A stretch of 64,000 bases of DNA, taken from the NCBI RefSeq assembly GCF_964340395.1, contig NC_135549.1, positions 18,244,342 through 18,308,341 on the forward strand. Reading direction: 5' to 3'. The stretch is from Glandiceps talaboti (taxonomy: Eukaryota; Hemichordata; Enteropneusta; Spengelidae). A program made the position numbers and the translations under genes. The number at the start of each line of letters is the position of its first letter. Position 1 is the first letter of the stretch. This document shows positions 1 through 12,443 of the stretch, piece after piece. The notes under the pieces are model-generated. The model saw only the letters and a program-made list of their open reading frames with translations, was not told the DNA's origin and did not search any database.

Positions 1-68
1 TGTTACTAGAGGGTATATATTATAAGACCAAATAGTATTATAAAAGTATAAACCAAGCTTTACTCTAC

Positions 69-288
69 CTCCTCCATTTTTGTAACAAAGATAAGGAAAC
101 CTCCATACGTTGCCTAAACCGACAGCAAAACCGACACAAGACAGAATAAATTCGATTTTACGGTCCCATTTTGGTCGTTTGTAATCTTCACTGTCTTCTC
201 CGGCTTTATCCCCGGGGCTATTAGAATCAGGGTTGCTATCCACTGGCTGATTCAAAGTCACTTTTGCATCTACTGGATCCACAGCCAT
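69..288 (-). CDS. SLC6-family transporter, first coding exon (copy 1, partial gene)
   Basis: The exon encodes about 73 residues: an acidic, hydrophilic cytoplasmic tail followed by the start of TM1 with [18 protein letters not shown], the signature of Na+/Cl--coupled SLC6 transporters. This unwound TM1 segment carries sodium and substrate contacts in the family. The wording is closest to the creatine/GABA/taurine/betaine branch (SLC6A8 or SLC6A1/6/11/13 type); the substrate cannot be decided from one exon. The ATG at 288 has an in-frame TGA 12 bases upstream. The exon ends in phase 1 at 69, with donor GTAGAGTA at 68-61. Remaining exons must lie beyond the left edge. A second, related start exon lies 14 kb upstream at 14298-14508. 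Confidence 0.9.
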
Positions 289-1590
289 GATAGTAATTTG
301 TCAAAAGATTTTTAGATAACTGTTTACAACAGGCTACCAGTTGCAGTATGTTCATAAACTTTGTGCACAGCTCGACAGATATTATGAATAATGCGCTATA
401 TGAAGAATTTATGTTGCACACATCAGTACTTGGTCAGTTCACAGTAGTAATTTCACCAATTTTTCTTCGCTTAGAGATTCTAGGACTTTGCTCTTCGGAT
501 TCTGTATATGTAATGTTGATGTATGTATTTGCAGGCAAGTAATATTAATGTCTAGCCTGTTCCACTGTATAATAGGGGTGTGTGACATACATTTGATGTG
601 GAATGTGGAATGCTGGGAATCCAAGTAATCTGTAGAATTTTACGCTATGTCTTTCTCTATCAGCTCACATCATTCTTCGATCTATATGTAAATATATAGT
701 ATGGTCCTGATTCTGCAAATACATATTTCCTCTTGATACATTTTGATTTCATCTAATAAATTATTTATGATCTCATTTTCAACCAACATATAATCTCATA
801 ATTCATGTGATGTGATTCCGTGTATCTTTATTTCTTATTTGTCTTTTAAGATTTTATGGAAATTAAAAACTGTTTTTATATAGTTGTTGACTTTCATTTG
901 TAACTACTGAATTTCAGAACTTTACTGAAATTAATCAGAAAAGAATTAAATAATACGTCCTGTGCTGACACTTCTGAATACAATTTTTACGATCTCTTGC
1001 GAAAGTTTTTTAAAGTGTTATTATGACATTCCTGCCTTGCAGACAGTCTGTACACATATAAAAAAAATACCATTCTGTCTTTTGTTATGTTCACAAATCA
1101 AATTATACATAAAATTAATTTTGTCTTGTGTGCATGATTGCTAAATTTTTTTGACCACAAAAGTTAGAATTTAATGATTTCAACGAAAGGTGTACATGTA
1201 GCAGAGAATCTGTTGTTTTTTAAAACCAAAGTGTGCCTTTTTTGTTATTTTTAGCACTGCCATGTCAACATCAATTTGCCTGTTTTAGTAATGAAACATC
1301 AAAGTCACATTCAATTGAAATTAGTGGTTGATATAATGTTTGCATTCTCACTGATGTAATACAAAAGAAATTGTATAAATGGCCAATTGCAATCAATATG
1401 GGTCTCATTATGCCCTCTTTAGGTACAAATGCAGTGACAGACAAGGAACAATACTTTACTGTGCACAAATTATCCCCATACAAAAAATGACCTCAAAACT
1501 CTTTCATTCAGGACATCAAACTCTAAAATATCTTTTCAACAGAAGGAAATGACACTTGACAACACAGGATTTATTGACTTTTTTTACATA

Positions 1591-1760
1591 CTATAAAGTA
1601 CTTTTTGGAGGTTCGATATCCACAAAGCCAGTGAGTGTGACCTTGTAAGTTATAGTTTACAGTCTCCACACCTTTATGCTATAAATTACTTTTAGGGGTT
1701 CGATAATCCACAAAGCTGCTGAGAGTGACCTTAAAGTTTACAGTCTCCCCACCTTTTTAT
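1591..1760. repeat. Two-unit tandem duplication (~88 bp period)
   Basis: Both units run from CTATAAA through GGTTCGATA, TCCACAAAGC, GTGACCTT and TTTACAGTCTCC to a CACCTTT end. They differ by scattered substitutions and small indels. Confidence 0.7.
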
Positions 1761-2008
1761 CTGACTCAGTCTTCAAGGTCTTGTGAGAATGTTTACTGTC
1801 CTCATGGTCATTCAGGTTGTGGACACACATTGTTTATGTTTTTATTTTTTCACTGTTTGCATGTCTGTCAAATGAAAATGATGAAATAACTTGAAAAGCA
1901 GCATTCCACTGGTAAAATAGCAAAGGTAAATTAGTTTTTCGGATTACTATGCAAGCCTTGTACCTTAAGTTTGTAAACAGACCAGTAGACAAGAGTATAC
2001 AAAAACAT

Positions 2009-2044
2009 GTTGTGCTGTGCTGTGCTGTGCTGTGCTGTGCTGTG
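2009..2044. repeat. (TGTGC)n pentanucleotide microsatellite
   Basis: About seven uninterrupted TGTGC units. The motif is related to the longer TGTTG/TGTGC array at 26.7-27.0 kb. Confidence 0.9.
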
Positions 2045-2069
2045 TATGATAGTTATCTTATCAAATCTT

Positions 2070-2240
2070 GTAAGAATACAGCTCTGATATTTTTCTGATG
2101 CCAAAATACAGACTCTGTATTTTGTCTTGTCAGAATAGAGCCTTGGTACTATAATCAGCCTCAGTATTTTTCTTTTGTCAGATTAATACAGCCTTGGTAT
2201 TTTTCTTTCTTAAAATATAGCCCTGGTATTTTTGAGTGTA
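2070..2240. repeat. Degenerate short tandem repeat
   Basis: The phrase ACAG(C)C(T)TTGGTATTTTTCT, followed by a TGTCAGAAT-like stretch, recurs roughly every 40-50 bases with strong decay. Confidence 0.5.
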
Positions 2241-5056
2241 TGTATCTCTGGTTTGACAACATATTCAGAATCATGGTATCTAACTAAGCGTTCCAAAAAA
2301 AAAGAAATGTTAAATTTAGAATCCAAGCATTGATGATGCCAACACACTTTTATTGTTTGCTATCTCATTTGTCTCTGTTTCTTGTCAATTTATAACTCAG
2401 TAAAATGTACAATTTATTTCATCATTTACAATATAAAAAAATGTCCAATCTAATTTAGATGTCAAGGTAAGCTTTAAGAAGTTGGGAAGAGTGATGGCTT
2501 GAATGGAAGGACAGCTGTAAGCAAACACAGAATCTAATTGAAGGTTTCTTAGTGTGTGTACCTACTTTGTCAAAAATCTCCCAAGAAGTGTACATTCATG
2601 ACAGAATAGGAATAGCAAGAAAACCTTGCCTAGTGTAATATTTATGTCAGTAAATAGACAAAGCTAGAGAAATTAAATGTGAGGTACAATACTAGCACAG
2701 GTTTTAGACTACAAAACATCAGGTGTTCGATATTAACTAGTTTTAAACCCTCTACCCTTCTATCATTGAAACATGCATACATCAAAAATCTTGTGTGCTA
2801 AAGAGTACAATCTAGTCACATTAACACCATATAATTGAAAAAATCTTTCATTTCTACACCACCTTGAGTGAAATGTTGGTTATATTATCTAATAAAGGTG
2901 ACAGGTATTTGACAGTTACAAGCACGACAGGAAATAGTCAACCCTCATGGGGGGTTAATGTCTGACTTGGTGACAGCCAAATAGATTTATTTTTCTTTGA
3001 ATGGGATGCGAAGCAAAGGAGATTACAATGCATTTTATCATGGTTATCAGTATCCTACGGCAACCATTCAGACTTTCCAAGAAATTTGAAAGAAGGCAAT
3101 ATTTTGATGTTGGTCTTTTGTTATCAAATTTTAATGACACGAAAAAGAATAGAAATATAAAATAAAGATCTGAATGCCAATTCATGAGGTTCTAATAATC
3201 CCTATCTTCAAAGATTGCTTGGTGAAAGTGATAACAAATGGGGGTTTGATTCCATCAATTTTGGTCACTCTCTCTGACAGGGTTATCAAGTTGTCAAGCT
3301 AATATAGAACTATAAAAAAAAAAAATTTAAATTAAAAATATAGAACTACGAAGGCACAACCATGTTGTCACAAAATTAACTTACAGCTAGGCTGTACCAG
3401 TCTCCAGCAAAGTATTCTACATAGGAGCAACGTCAAAGATCAATGTAGGATGTAAAACACAATTTCCTTCATTTTTCCCCCTTTTCAAACTCAGTGGATA
3501 AATTGATATTATACTATTCACAATACACATCACTTTCAAAATTATGCCATACTAGTAACTCAGATGAAAACACAAGGGTACTTTATTTAGGGAAATTTAT
3601 ATACCTTTATTTTCTTGTCTTACAATTTTATCTCCTATACATGTTCAAAAGAAGACACATCCATGAAAAAATTATAATATAAATCTAAAAAACGTTTTGT
3701 CGAATGAAAAGCTTATTTTGATCATACATATACCCATCAACGTATGTTCATATCTTAGGCAGCCTTAGGCCTATTAAAAAAAATTGTGTGGTTCCGATTA
3801 AGTTTAGAATAGATGGGTTGGGTAGTTTTTTTATTTTATTTTATAATATTTTTTTTTCATGTGTGAGTGTCGAGTTCAGGTAGTTATGTTTTCTGTTGTT
3901 TTCCATATGGTCTCTGTGTTATTGGTTTCTTCCTATCAGATGTACAGCCATTACAGACTGGAAGAACATTTTTATATTGTCTTTTTAAGTTGATGTCAGT
4001 TTCTGCATCCACTATTTCTTGTGAGATGTACTTCACAATTTTCGCGATTTTATTATTTTTTTCTTGAATATGTAAAAAAAAAATTAGGTCAGCAGTGAAA
4101 AAGTACTAGATGGGGTTGGGTAACCGGAACCAAACAATCTTTTCTTTAGGCCTTATGTCAATCTTTTGACATCTCTGCTGGAAAAGTATGTTATGCTCCA
4201 TCGGTTAAATATTTTGTTTGCCGTCGGGGCAGACGGGGAAAAAAGCCAATACCGAGATGAAAATACAAAGATAGCATGTCATGTAAAATTCATGTTTCTA
4301 TTTATTCATTTTTTCTGTGTGCAACTAAAATCTGGAGAAATAGAAATGTCAAAATCCAAATTTTGATAAGCTAAGCAACCATTTAAAAGATATATGTAGA
4401 TATTTTCTGAAGATATTTGTAAGGTCTCTCCAATTACAATAAATAGTATGAAATATTAGCCTTACATGGCAATTTGAGCAAAATGAAATGTGCTTGTTTT
4501 TTCTAAATGTATCAATAAATCTACCTGCATGCAGACGCAGACGGCAAACAAAGAATTTAATTTATGGCGCCTTGTTTATGAAGGTGAGGATTCTAATGAA
4601 ATCATTTTGTCTTTGGTAGGTTTGTTATTTTATAGTTGTATGTGGGTCATAGTCATTCTTCTGGCAAATATGATTATAACAAATCTAAATTATAAAAAAA
4701 ATATGACATAATGATAAACTCATAAAAATATACTTTCCTGTGGGAAAAATCGTGTCTGACGGGACTGATTATAACATCTGAATGAGAAGATCATGATAGA
4801 TAAATATCGTCAAGGGAATACAAATTTCAATCAGATTTAGTGAAATTGGTAAAAAGTTTCATTAATGATTGTCACTTGGGAGAAAACAAACATACCAATA
4901 CTTTGAATATTTCATGCTTATGTATAGGTCATGAGAGGATAATTGTGTTTTTGGCTCATAAAAATCTCTTTTCTGGTGTTGTTTAATTGGCTTTCATAAT
5001 ATGGTCTCCTAAAGAGTGTCCTGTCTCTTGTAATCTACAACAGCCTCGGTGCACAT

Positions 5057-5228
5057 CAGTAGTGTGCCCTCTAAGCCAATTTGACGCACCACTGACGTGC
5101 ACAATTTCTAATGACGCACCAAAATTCAGTGTTCCCCTATCTCTTAGTGTGTGGAGACTCACAAAAATTGCCAGTTTTTATCATTTTGACTCACAGCAAC
5201 AAAATTTGGATCATTAGAGGGTACACTG
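5057..5228. mobile_element. MITE of the GTGTGCCCTCTAA family, copy 1
   Basis: About 170 bp, with inverted ends close to AGTGTGCCCTCTAA and TTAGAGGGTACACTG. The interior matches the copies at 46285-46455 and 59695-59838 (shared phrases GACGCACCA, GTTCCCCTATCTCTTA, TTTTGACTCACAGCAACAA). It has no coding capacity. Ends of the CAGTG...CACTG type suggest a hAT-like non-autonomous element. Confidence 0.75.
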
Positions 5229-5657
5229 ACATCTGCCAGCATATTACCATATCATGATTTATACTTTGTGTGTCTTTGATTAATCCCTGAGAAAGTTGCA
5301 CAATGAAAATAATTTCTTGTATGTGTGAATTAATTTTATGTTTTTGTAGGGAAGGACAAGGAATTTATCAGTGGTTGTTATGTGACATAACAGCAATTGT
5401 TCTTCATTCTACGTTTTTTTTAAGCCTCTTAATTTAAAGGCCTAATTCTTACTCCCGGGTCAGTGTCTCAACACTTCCTAAGGTGTATCTGGCCATAGAC
5501 AAACTGTCCACGATCTAGCTAACATTTTCATGTGATCAATACAGTCCCAAAATGCAACTATTTTTAAAAAATAGAGTGACAGATTATTTTCTTACCTGTA
5601 TATTGATAATATCGTAGTCCAAAACTATGAGATCAAAAATCTGTAATACTCTCTTAC

Positions 5658-5710
5658 ATGGCAGTTTCATAGGTGCTCTAGTAATACTAGAGCACCTATG
5701 AAACTGCCAT
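5658..5710. repeat. Perfect 25-bp inverted repeat with 3-nt loop
   Basis: The left arm 5658-5682 is exactly complementary to the right arm 5686-5710, around the loop AAT. The arms begin ATGGCAGTTTC and end GAAACTGCCAT. No gene overlaps it. A perfect hairpin of this length is unlikely by chance and suggests a recent foldback insertion or a maintained structure. Confidence 0.9.
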
Positions 5711-6219
5711 CTAACTAGTATGAGATCTGATTCTCATTTACATAAATATGCAGATTAGGGCCTTCAAGCCTGGTTTCTAGTTATTTTGGGTGTCATATTA
5801 TAGTTGGACTGTTACCTGTTTTTGTTCAGTCACCTTCACCTTGATATATATACATATATTCACATCATATAAATACAATTTTTGTACAATATCTGGTGTT
5901 TATCAGTTCCAAAATGGTTGCCATGGCAAAAACACTAAAACTGACACAATGAAATACAATTACAAGGGGAAGAAAATCGTTTACGGCAAAAATACCAAAA
6001 GTACTAATTAAAAACAAGTCTTCATCAAAAACTTACTCCCCAAACACTATAAGTGTGCTCTTAATTGGTGTCTAAAATACAGTCCTTCAATTCAGGAGAA
6101 AGTTCATGACATAATTCAAACTAAAGACACAAAATACAGCATAAAATGAATATCTACTGGACTATGGGAGGACATTTATGAGACAAGACTAATAGTCACA
6201 CAGAGTCTAGATGATTTTT

Positions 6220-7000
6220 TTTTCCATTTTAATAGCAAATTACTATTTGAGCCCAACGGTTGATGGTTAAGGTTAAATGTCAATTTCTAAACAGAATGAC
6301 CATCTCTAAAAATATGAACTTGAATTGCGTCTATGGAAAACTTCAAAAGTGTGGAGTAAATTGCTAATTGACCTTGAATATGGAGGTCAAGGTCACGGGT
6401 AACTATTATCAAAAATCACATCTCTGATAATACTGATGTAGACAACTGAATGGCCTTATGATAAATCTTACAGTTATTGTGCAAATTTCAATTTGAATAG
6501 ACCTCTAACAATGTGGGAGTACAAACTTAAATGGTGTCTCAAGGTTTAAAATTTAAAAAGTATGATGAGCAATTTCCTATTTAACATTATGAAGGCCAAT
6601 GTCAATACTTATACATTAGTGTTTCACTTGAAAGTTTACACTTGGTGCAGACATTTGAATGACGTCTTTTAAGATACAAAACTTCCAATGTTATGGAACA
6701 ATTTCCTGTTTGACCTTGAAGATGAAGGGAAAGGTACAAAAAGATAGATATGGATGTAGACACTTGAATAGTCTTTTTTTTTTGCATTGTAATATTGAAA
6801 GACATATTTTGGCAGCTGACCTTGAAGATGGAGGTCAATGTCAAAAGTCAAGGTCTCTTTGGAAAGTTCACCATTGATATTATGTGTTAGAAACTTAAAT
6901 GGCATCTGAACTAAACTTTACAAGGTATAGGAAAATGTGCAGATTTACCACAAATGTGGTCACCATTTTGCCATAAAGGTCAAGGTTGGGAATTAAATGC
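6220..7000. repeat. Degenerate tandem repeat rich in GACCTTGA / AGGTCA
   Basis: The phrases GTAGACACTTGAATG, GACCTTGAA(T/G)ATG and GAGGTCAAGGTCA recur roughly every 100 bases with indels. The same phrases recur in the last SUCLG2 intron (21640-22015). At 6384-6395 two AGGTCA half-sites abut directly. The reading frames here (for example on the minus strand at 6602-6905) are products of the repeat. Confidence 0.6.
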
Positions 7001-8178
7001 TGTGTATAATGTACACTACATAGTGTTCAAAGAAAACAGGTTTATACCAAAAGCAAAAAACTCTTAAAAATGAGAAACAACAAGTGGTAAGCTGTAAACA
7101 CTCAGGATATCATAAGTGTATACAGACTCACATATTAGCATTAAAATTAGAAATCACATGGATACACAGAAATTTATTGTAGGTAGTAACTTTCAGACAG
7201 CACTATAGCTAGCAGCTCTAGGGATCAATAAGGAATGCGACAGCACTGTACTGAATCTATGACATGATTAGCTACTGGGTTGGGCAAGTCATTCACCACC
7301 ACATACACAACAGTTGTTACATATGTATACACATGAATGTTTATGGCCATGACTGATTCTGCAATGTCACCTTAAGATCAAGGTCATGTTAGTGTATAAA
7401 ATTATAAATCCAAACAGGTTTTTTACTGCCACACATAACAACATGTGTGTACATTTATCTCAAGTGTACTCAGGCATAGTTGTTGTTGAGTCGTTGCTAA
7501 TTTTTTGGGGTTCTCTTGTATTATAGGTATATATTACTATACCCCTACTAATTAACAACACCAGTTTTAGTACAGTGCGAGTGACTGCAGACCTAATTCC
7601 AAACTCTCTGAAAATGCACATATGCCTTTGACACGCTCCAACCACATTATTTATAATCTATATACATGTGTGACATTATAAAGACAAAGTCTAATCTAGT
7701 TTTAGTGCCATTGTACTTTATTGGAGTAAAAATTTCTTAAATTATGCAAAATAATAAATAAAAGTTTGGAGTGATGTGTATACCTGTCCATATCATATCA
7801 GGTTATCATTCATTTATGAAAAAAAAAACTTTTATTATAGTGATTTTATTAATTTTTTTACAAAAAAGAAACAAATCCAAAGGGTTATATATAATCATCG
7901 TGGTATTTGTTATGACAACATTCAATTTTTACTACTACCACAATACTTAATAAATTGTAAGTCGACTAACAGAGGCACTAACATTCTTGTAACCATGGTT
8001 GCCATGGAAACTAAGCAGAGCTGAAATATTTAATTTACAAGGTACACATACAAATTTGCAGGAATTGTTCAAACAAATGATTTTTGAGGCCACACAAGCA
8101 TAGAAGATCTACTCCCATTTTGCACAGAAAACTGAACAAAAGTGAAAAAAAAGTGAACAATCAAGTGTTTCAGAACAA

Positions 8179-8191
8179 AGGTCAAAGGTCA
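8179..8191 (+). promoter_or_regulatory. DR1-type AGGTCA direct repeat (possible nuclear-receptor site)
   Basis: AGGTCA-A-AGGTCA is a perfect DR1, the consensus bound by HNF4/RXR-type nuclear receptors. It lies near related repeat sequence, so it may have arrived with a transposon. No binding can be inferred from sequence alone. Confidence 0.3.
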
Positions 8192-8575
8192 TGAGAATGC
8201 GGTAAAGTATACACACAAGATTTTCAATACTACTTAAGGGGACAAATAATCCAGAAAATGCAAATTACTTTCATGAATAATCTGTCTACAGAGGTTGCAC
8301 ATGAAAAAAAAATGAGCAATTTATTATTTTGAAGGGTGTTACTGCCAACAAATGTATTGTGTGTATTAAAGTAAGATATTTTGAACTAAGTAGACTGGAC
8401 TGGTCATGAAATCATGCATACAATGTGTACAATGTTTCCTATGGTATGTATAATGTATGTATGGAATTCAAGGGACATACAGTCCTAGTATCTCTGTGAT
8501 GACACTGACCTTATACATGTATACTTGACCTTTCAGATGTTGAACCTGGAGTCATTTATTAGCAAATACAAAGGA

Positions 8576-8590
8576 GGGGGGGGGGGGTAC
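8576..8590. repeat. Poly-G run
   Basis: A homopolymer of more than ten G. It opens the divergent TTTAGACCC repeat region that follows. Confidence 0.85.
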
Positions 8591-8639
8591 CAATAGCCAG
8601 CTGTCCGGCTCTGGTAGGGGTGTGTAGCTAGTGCTGGAA

Positions 8640-8985
8640 ACCCCAGGCCCCAATTTAGACCCATTTTCACCATAAACAATACCCCATTTTAGATCATTAC
8701 AGGTTTTTTAAAGATTAAAGTTTAGACCCCAACACATTTTCCTGAGGAGGCAACATTTTGAGGCAATTAATAGCAGTTATGATTTGATAAGGGACAATGG
8801 ACCATATTTTAGGCCAAGCAAAATTGAAAATAATGCAAAGCGAAACCCACTTTAGACTCTTCAGCTTGAAAAAAGAACAGATCCCATTTTAGACCAAAAG
8901 GCTAGAAAATGAACCCCAAAGGCTGTCACATATATGTATACTCAAATAAGGGGAGTAGCCCTAACCCCCCCCCCCCCCTCCCCAT
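8640..8985. repeat. Dispersed repeat with six (C)CCATTTTAGACC phrases
   Basis: Variants of CCCATTTTAGACC occur about six times at irregular spacing (near 8650, 8690, 8720, 8810, 8855 and 8885). The stretch ends in a poly-C run at about 8964-8978. It has no coding capacity. Confidence 0.5.
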
Positions 8986-9002
8986 TAAATTTCACCAAAA
9001 CT

Positions 9003-9448
9003 TTGTCTTCTTGCACATGTATGTCATAGAACACTGTGCTAATACCAACTTTGAATGAGATCTGTTCAAGCATGTCTGAGTTATGGCTTTGGACATGGAA
9101 AATTCACAAACAAAATGGCTGCTAGGTGGCCATATTGGATCGTATCACGACAACAATGAATATGCACATGTATGTCATTTAACACTGTCCGAATAGCAGC
9201 TTTGAATGAGATCTGTTCACGCATGGACAGGGAAAATTCGAAAACAAAATGGCTGCTAGGCGGCCATATTGGATCGTATCATAAAACAAATTGACGTGCA
9301 TATGTATGCCATAGTATGCTGCCCATGTACCAAGTTTGTAAAAAATCGGTCCAGGCATCTCCAAGAAACGGCTGCGGACGGACGGACGGACGGACGGACG
9401 GAACCCAATCCATAAGTCCCCGTCCGGACTTCGTCTGGCGAGGACTAA
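9003..9448 (+). mobile_element. Pearl/HINE-like non-autonomous Helitron relative
   Basis: Tandem units of about 135-150 bp start at 9012, 9163 and 9297 with TGCA(C/T)ATGTATG(T/C)CA. Two of them contain AAAATGGCTGCTAGG and GGCCATATTGGATCGTATCA. They are followed by a (GGAC)n microsatellite (about 9376-9401), a 3' hairpin (9415-9445, AGTCCCCGTCCGG against TCTGGCGAGGACT) and a CTAA end. This layout of core tandem repeats, ACGG microsatellite and terminal hairpin matches pearl/HINE elements described from bivalves. The left boundary is not visible. Confidence 0.6.
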
Positions 9449-10312
9449 AAATGACAATGGTGGTGGTGTGTCTTGGATGGTGCCATAAAAAAGGCTGTGG
9501 TTATGACCATGCACCACTTGGTAATTACTCAGTCAAGCTTCAACTATCTGCATATCTCATTTCTCTTTTTCTCATGCAAAAATGTGTATCATAAACTGAT
9601 CAAAAGAAAACAAACTCAAAACAAATCAATTATAAGAACTTCTTTTGTACACTACAGAAACTCTGGGGCAGAAAGTTAAAAATATATGTAAGGCCTAAAA
9701 AAAAAAAAGAGTTGTTTCTGGTCAGTGCGTGCATCACTTAAATACCCTCGCGGCAGTCTTTTTTTCCTCCCCGTGTTTGTCCAGCCCATGCAGTCTGCAG
9801 ATCTGTGGGGTAAACACAAAAATAACCCTTCCTACTTCAGTGAAGACAACTGTAGAGCCAATCGTGAACAAGCAAATATCATCTACCCCACATACACAGT
9901 TGCTTTACAGTACTAAGTAAAAAGAACAGTAACTGCTATGAATAGTAGATTGAGTGACAGGTTTGTTGAGAATTAATTTTAAAAATTCGCATCGTCGCAC
10001 CACTTTAGCCAAATGTCCTTACCAGAAGCAATTCTTTTTTTTTTATTGCTATTTTTAAGATGTTACGTTTCTGGTTTTATCACTTTTAAAATTATTTTCA
10101 ACTTCAGTTTCAACACATTCCCCCAAAAATTATCAAACAACTTTCTTCTTTTTTGTGATTTACAAATTGTAACTTCACGTTAGATAAAGACTAAACACAT
10201 CCCAGTGAATCCTTTTGAGTTAAAAATCAAATCAAGTTGGTCTAAAAATTATCAGTCTCAAAAGTTTAGGATGCAGAGTTGGTGCATTTTCCAACCAAAT
10301 AAAATGGTTTGG

Positions 10313-10372
<60 letters not shown>

Positions 10373-10440
10373 CACTACCACTACTGCTACTGCTACTACT
10401 ACTACTTCTACTGCTACTGCTACTACTACTAGTACTAGTA
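10313..10440. repeat. (TAC)n trinucleotide microsatellite
   Basis: A long TAC/CTA run with a few TGC and TTC interruptions towards its right end. Poly-Tyr, poly-Leu and poly-Ser reading frames over it are artefacts. Confidence 0.95.
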
Positions 10441-10585
10441 GTGGCAGAACATGACATACTTAGAGACAAATTAAGACATTACAGAAATGTGACACCACAT
10501 TTGCAGGGTACTAGCTTGGTGTGGAAATATGATAGCCTTGTATAGGTAACAATCATAGCATTCTTTTACGTACAACGATAACCTC

Positions 10586-10790
10586 AAAAAACCATTATAC
10601 TCATTGACAATTACTGGTCTCTTATTCCAGTCTAATCATCACCCAAAACTCTGGTAGCATGAATAGAAATCCTGAATAACTATCCCTAAACCCATTATTC
10701 TCCTTGACACACATAACTGGTCTCTTATTCCAGCCCCATCATCACCCAAAACTCTGGTAGCATGAATGGAAATTGTATCTTGATCTAAGT
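10586..10790. repeat. Two-unit tandem duplication (103-bp period)
   Basis: ACTGGTCTCTTATTCCAG occurs at 10613 and 10716. Each copy is followed by ATCATCACCCAAAACTCTGG and TAGCATGAAT. Confidence 0.85.
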
Positions 10791-10854
10791 TATCAATTAT
10801 GTAGAGACATTCTTCATCTGTACACATATATCCCATAAACCATTAATCTTACAA

Positions 10855-10893
10855 TACACCCCCACCCCCACCCCACCCAAACCCACCCCCACC
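10855..10893. repeat. C-rich (CCCCA)n tract
   Basis: Repeated CACCCC/CACCC units. The complementary strand is G-rich and could form a quadruplex. Confidence 0.8.
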
Positions 10894-11049
10894 CATAATT
10901 AGAAATATGTTTTGATATCAGTAATGCAGATAAATTCTTTCACATTAGGCCTGTAAATTTATTATTTTAAATTGAATTCTAAAATTACCACTTTCTCCCT
11001 TGTTCCATAATAATGGTAATAATTTTTTCTTGGGAAACAGTACTTGGGG

Positions 11050-11053
11050 AAAG

Positions 11054-11144
<91 letters not shown>

Positions 11145-11147
11145 AAA
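11050..11147. repeat. (GAAA)n tetranucleotide microsatellite
   Basis: About 24 GAAA units, nearly perfect. Flanking reading frames of Lys/Glu or Phe/Leu/Ser repeats are artefacts. Confidence 0.95.
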
Positions 11148-12443
11148 AGAAATATATATACATATTTCTTGAGAAAGTAGTCAATGTGCATGTAGAAGGA
11201 AGGAAAATATACTCACATGGATTATATACAAAAGAAAAAATACTTTTGAAAATTGTGTGAACATTTTTTTTACATTATTCATTATTGCCATATACGTCAT
11301 CATATATTTGAATGATTATAACTGTACTTCTCATAATTAAATGAAATGTTTAAGCATAATATTGAACATGCATATTTCTTGTATTGATATGCTAATTATA
11401 CTATGAATATCAATTAATCTATGAATATCAATATTGCCCAGGACTCCAGTTATCGTGGGGAGAACCTTAAGCTTGGCATTCACCATCTCAGGGTTCTTAT
11501 CCTAAGTAAAATCTCAACCATCTATGCTAAAAGTTCATACCACTGGGAGTATCTTACCTAGTTGCAATATTTTTTTAATATCACTTAGTGAGTTTTCATT
11601 AATTCATCCACATAACTTTGCAATCTACTTTTCAAACCGTTCTGAATGTTTAAACAAAATGGAGGAATGGTAAAAATAGAAGTGAGTATAAAAGGTTAGT
11701 CAGACTGTCACATCAAATCATCAAGGGATATAGAAACACCATTATATCAAGCCTATAACCATTGCCCACTAAAAGAATCTGATTTTATTGTGCTGATTTT
11801 TAAAAAGATCTTTTACTATAGGTGTACAGTTGAATGTGAAGCACTATCCTAAATTGCTTTTAGAAGCATACAAACAAAAACCCATTCATGTGTAAATTGT
11901 CTGTATACTGTATGAATGCACAGTTCTTGCCACTCACAAAGTTTCACAGTTGAAGAGTTCGGTCAGGTCACACCCTTGTTGTATAAATTTTGCCCCATTT
12001 ATGGCATTTTTTTTTATGTTTAACTTTCTTCAGAACTTACAAAGACATTTATGAGGCATTATAAAAGAAAAGGAAAGAAAAGAAAAAAGAATTTTAAAAA
12101 AAATAATCTAGATGTCATAACACTTAATTCAATGTTAATTAAAACATTTGCAAATATTTACTTATCTTATAATATTAATACTTTTTACCTTATTGTTTTG
12201 GAAATAAATGACATGAGAATGTATGAAAGTAAATATTCCTTATAATACATGTACGAGGGGTGTCTTGCATCCAATGTGTGGCTCACATCACAACAAGATT
12301 GATGAGTCGAATCGTAAAAAATAAAGCATTAAAATCGTTCAATGTCACTTTTTTCAGCAAGATCTGTAGAATAAATAAATTCTTTTTGAAAAATATATGG
12401 TCTTTGTCTTATTCCTTATACAATTCCCCACTTGCACCATGAA

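Noticed and set aside
10205-10545. Overlapping poly-Tyr, poly-Leu and poly-Ser frames
   Set aside because: All are products of the TAC microsatellite.
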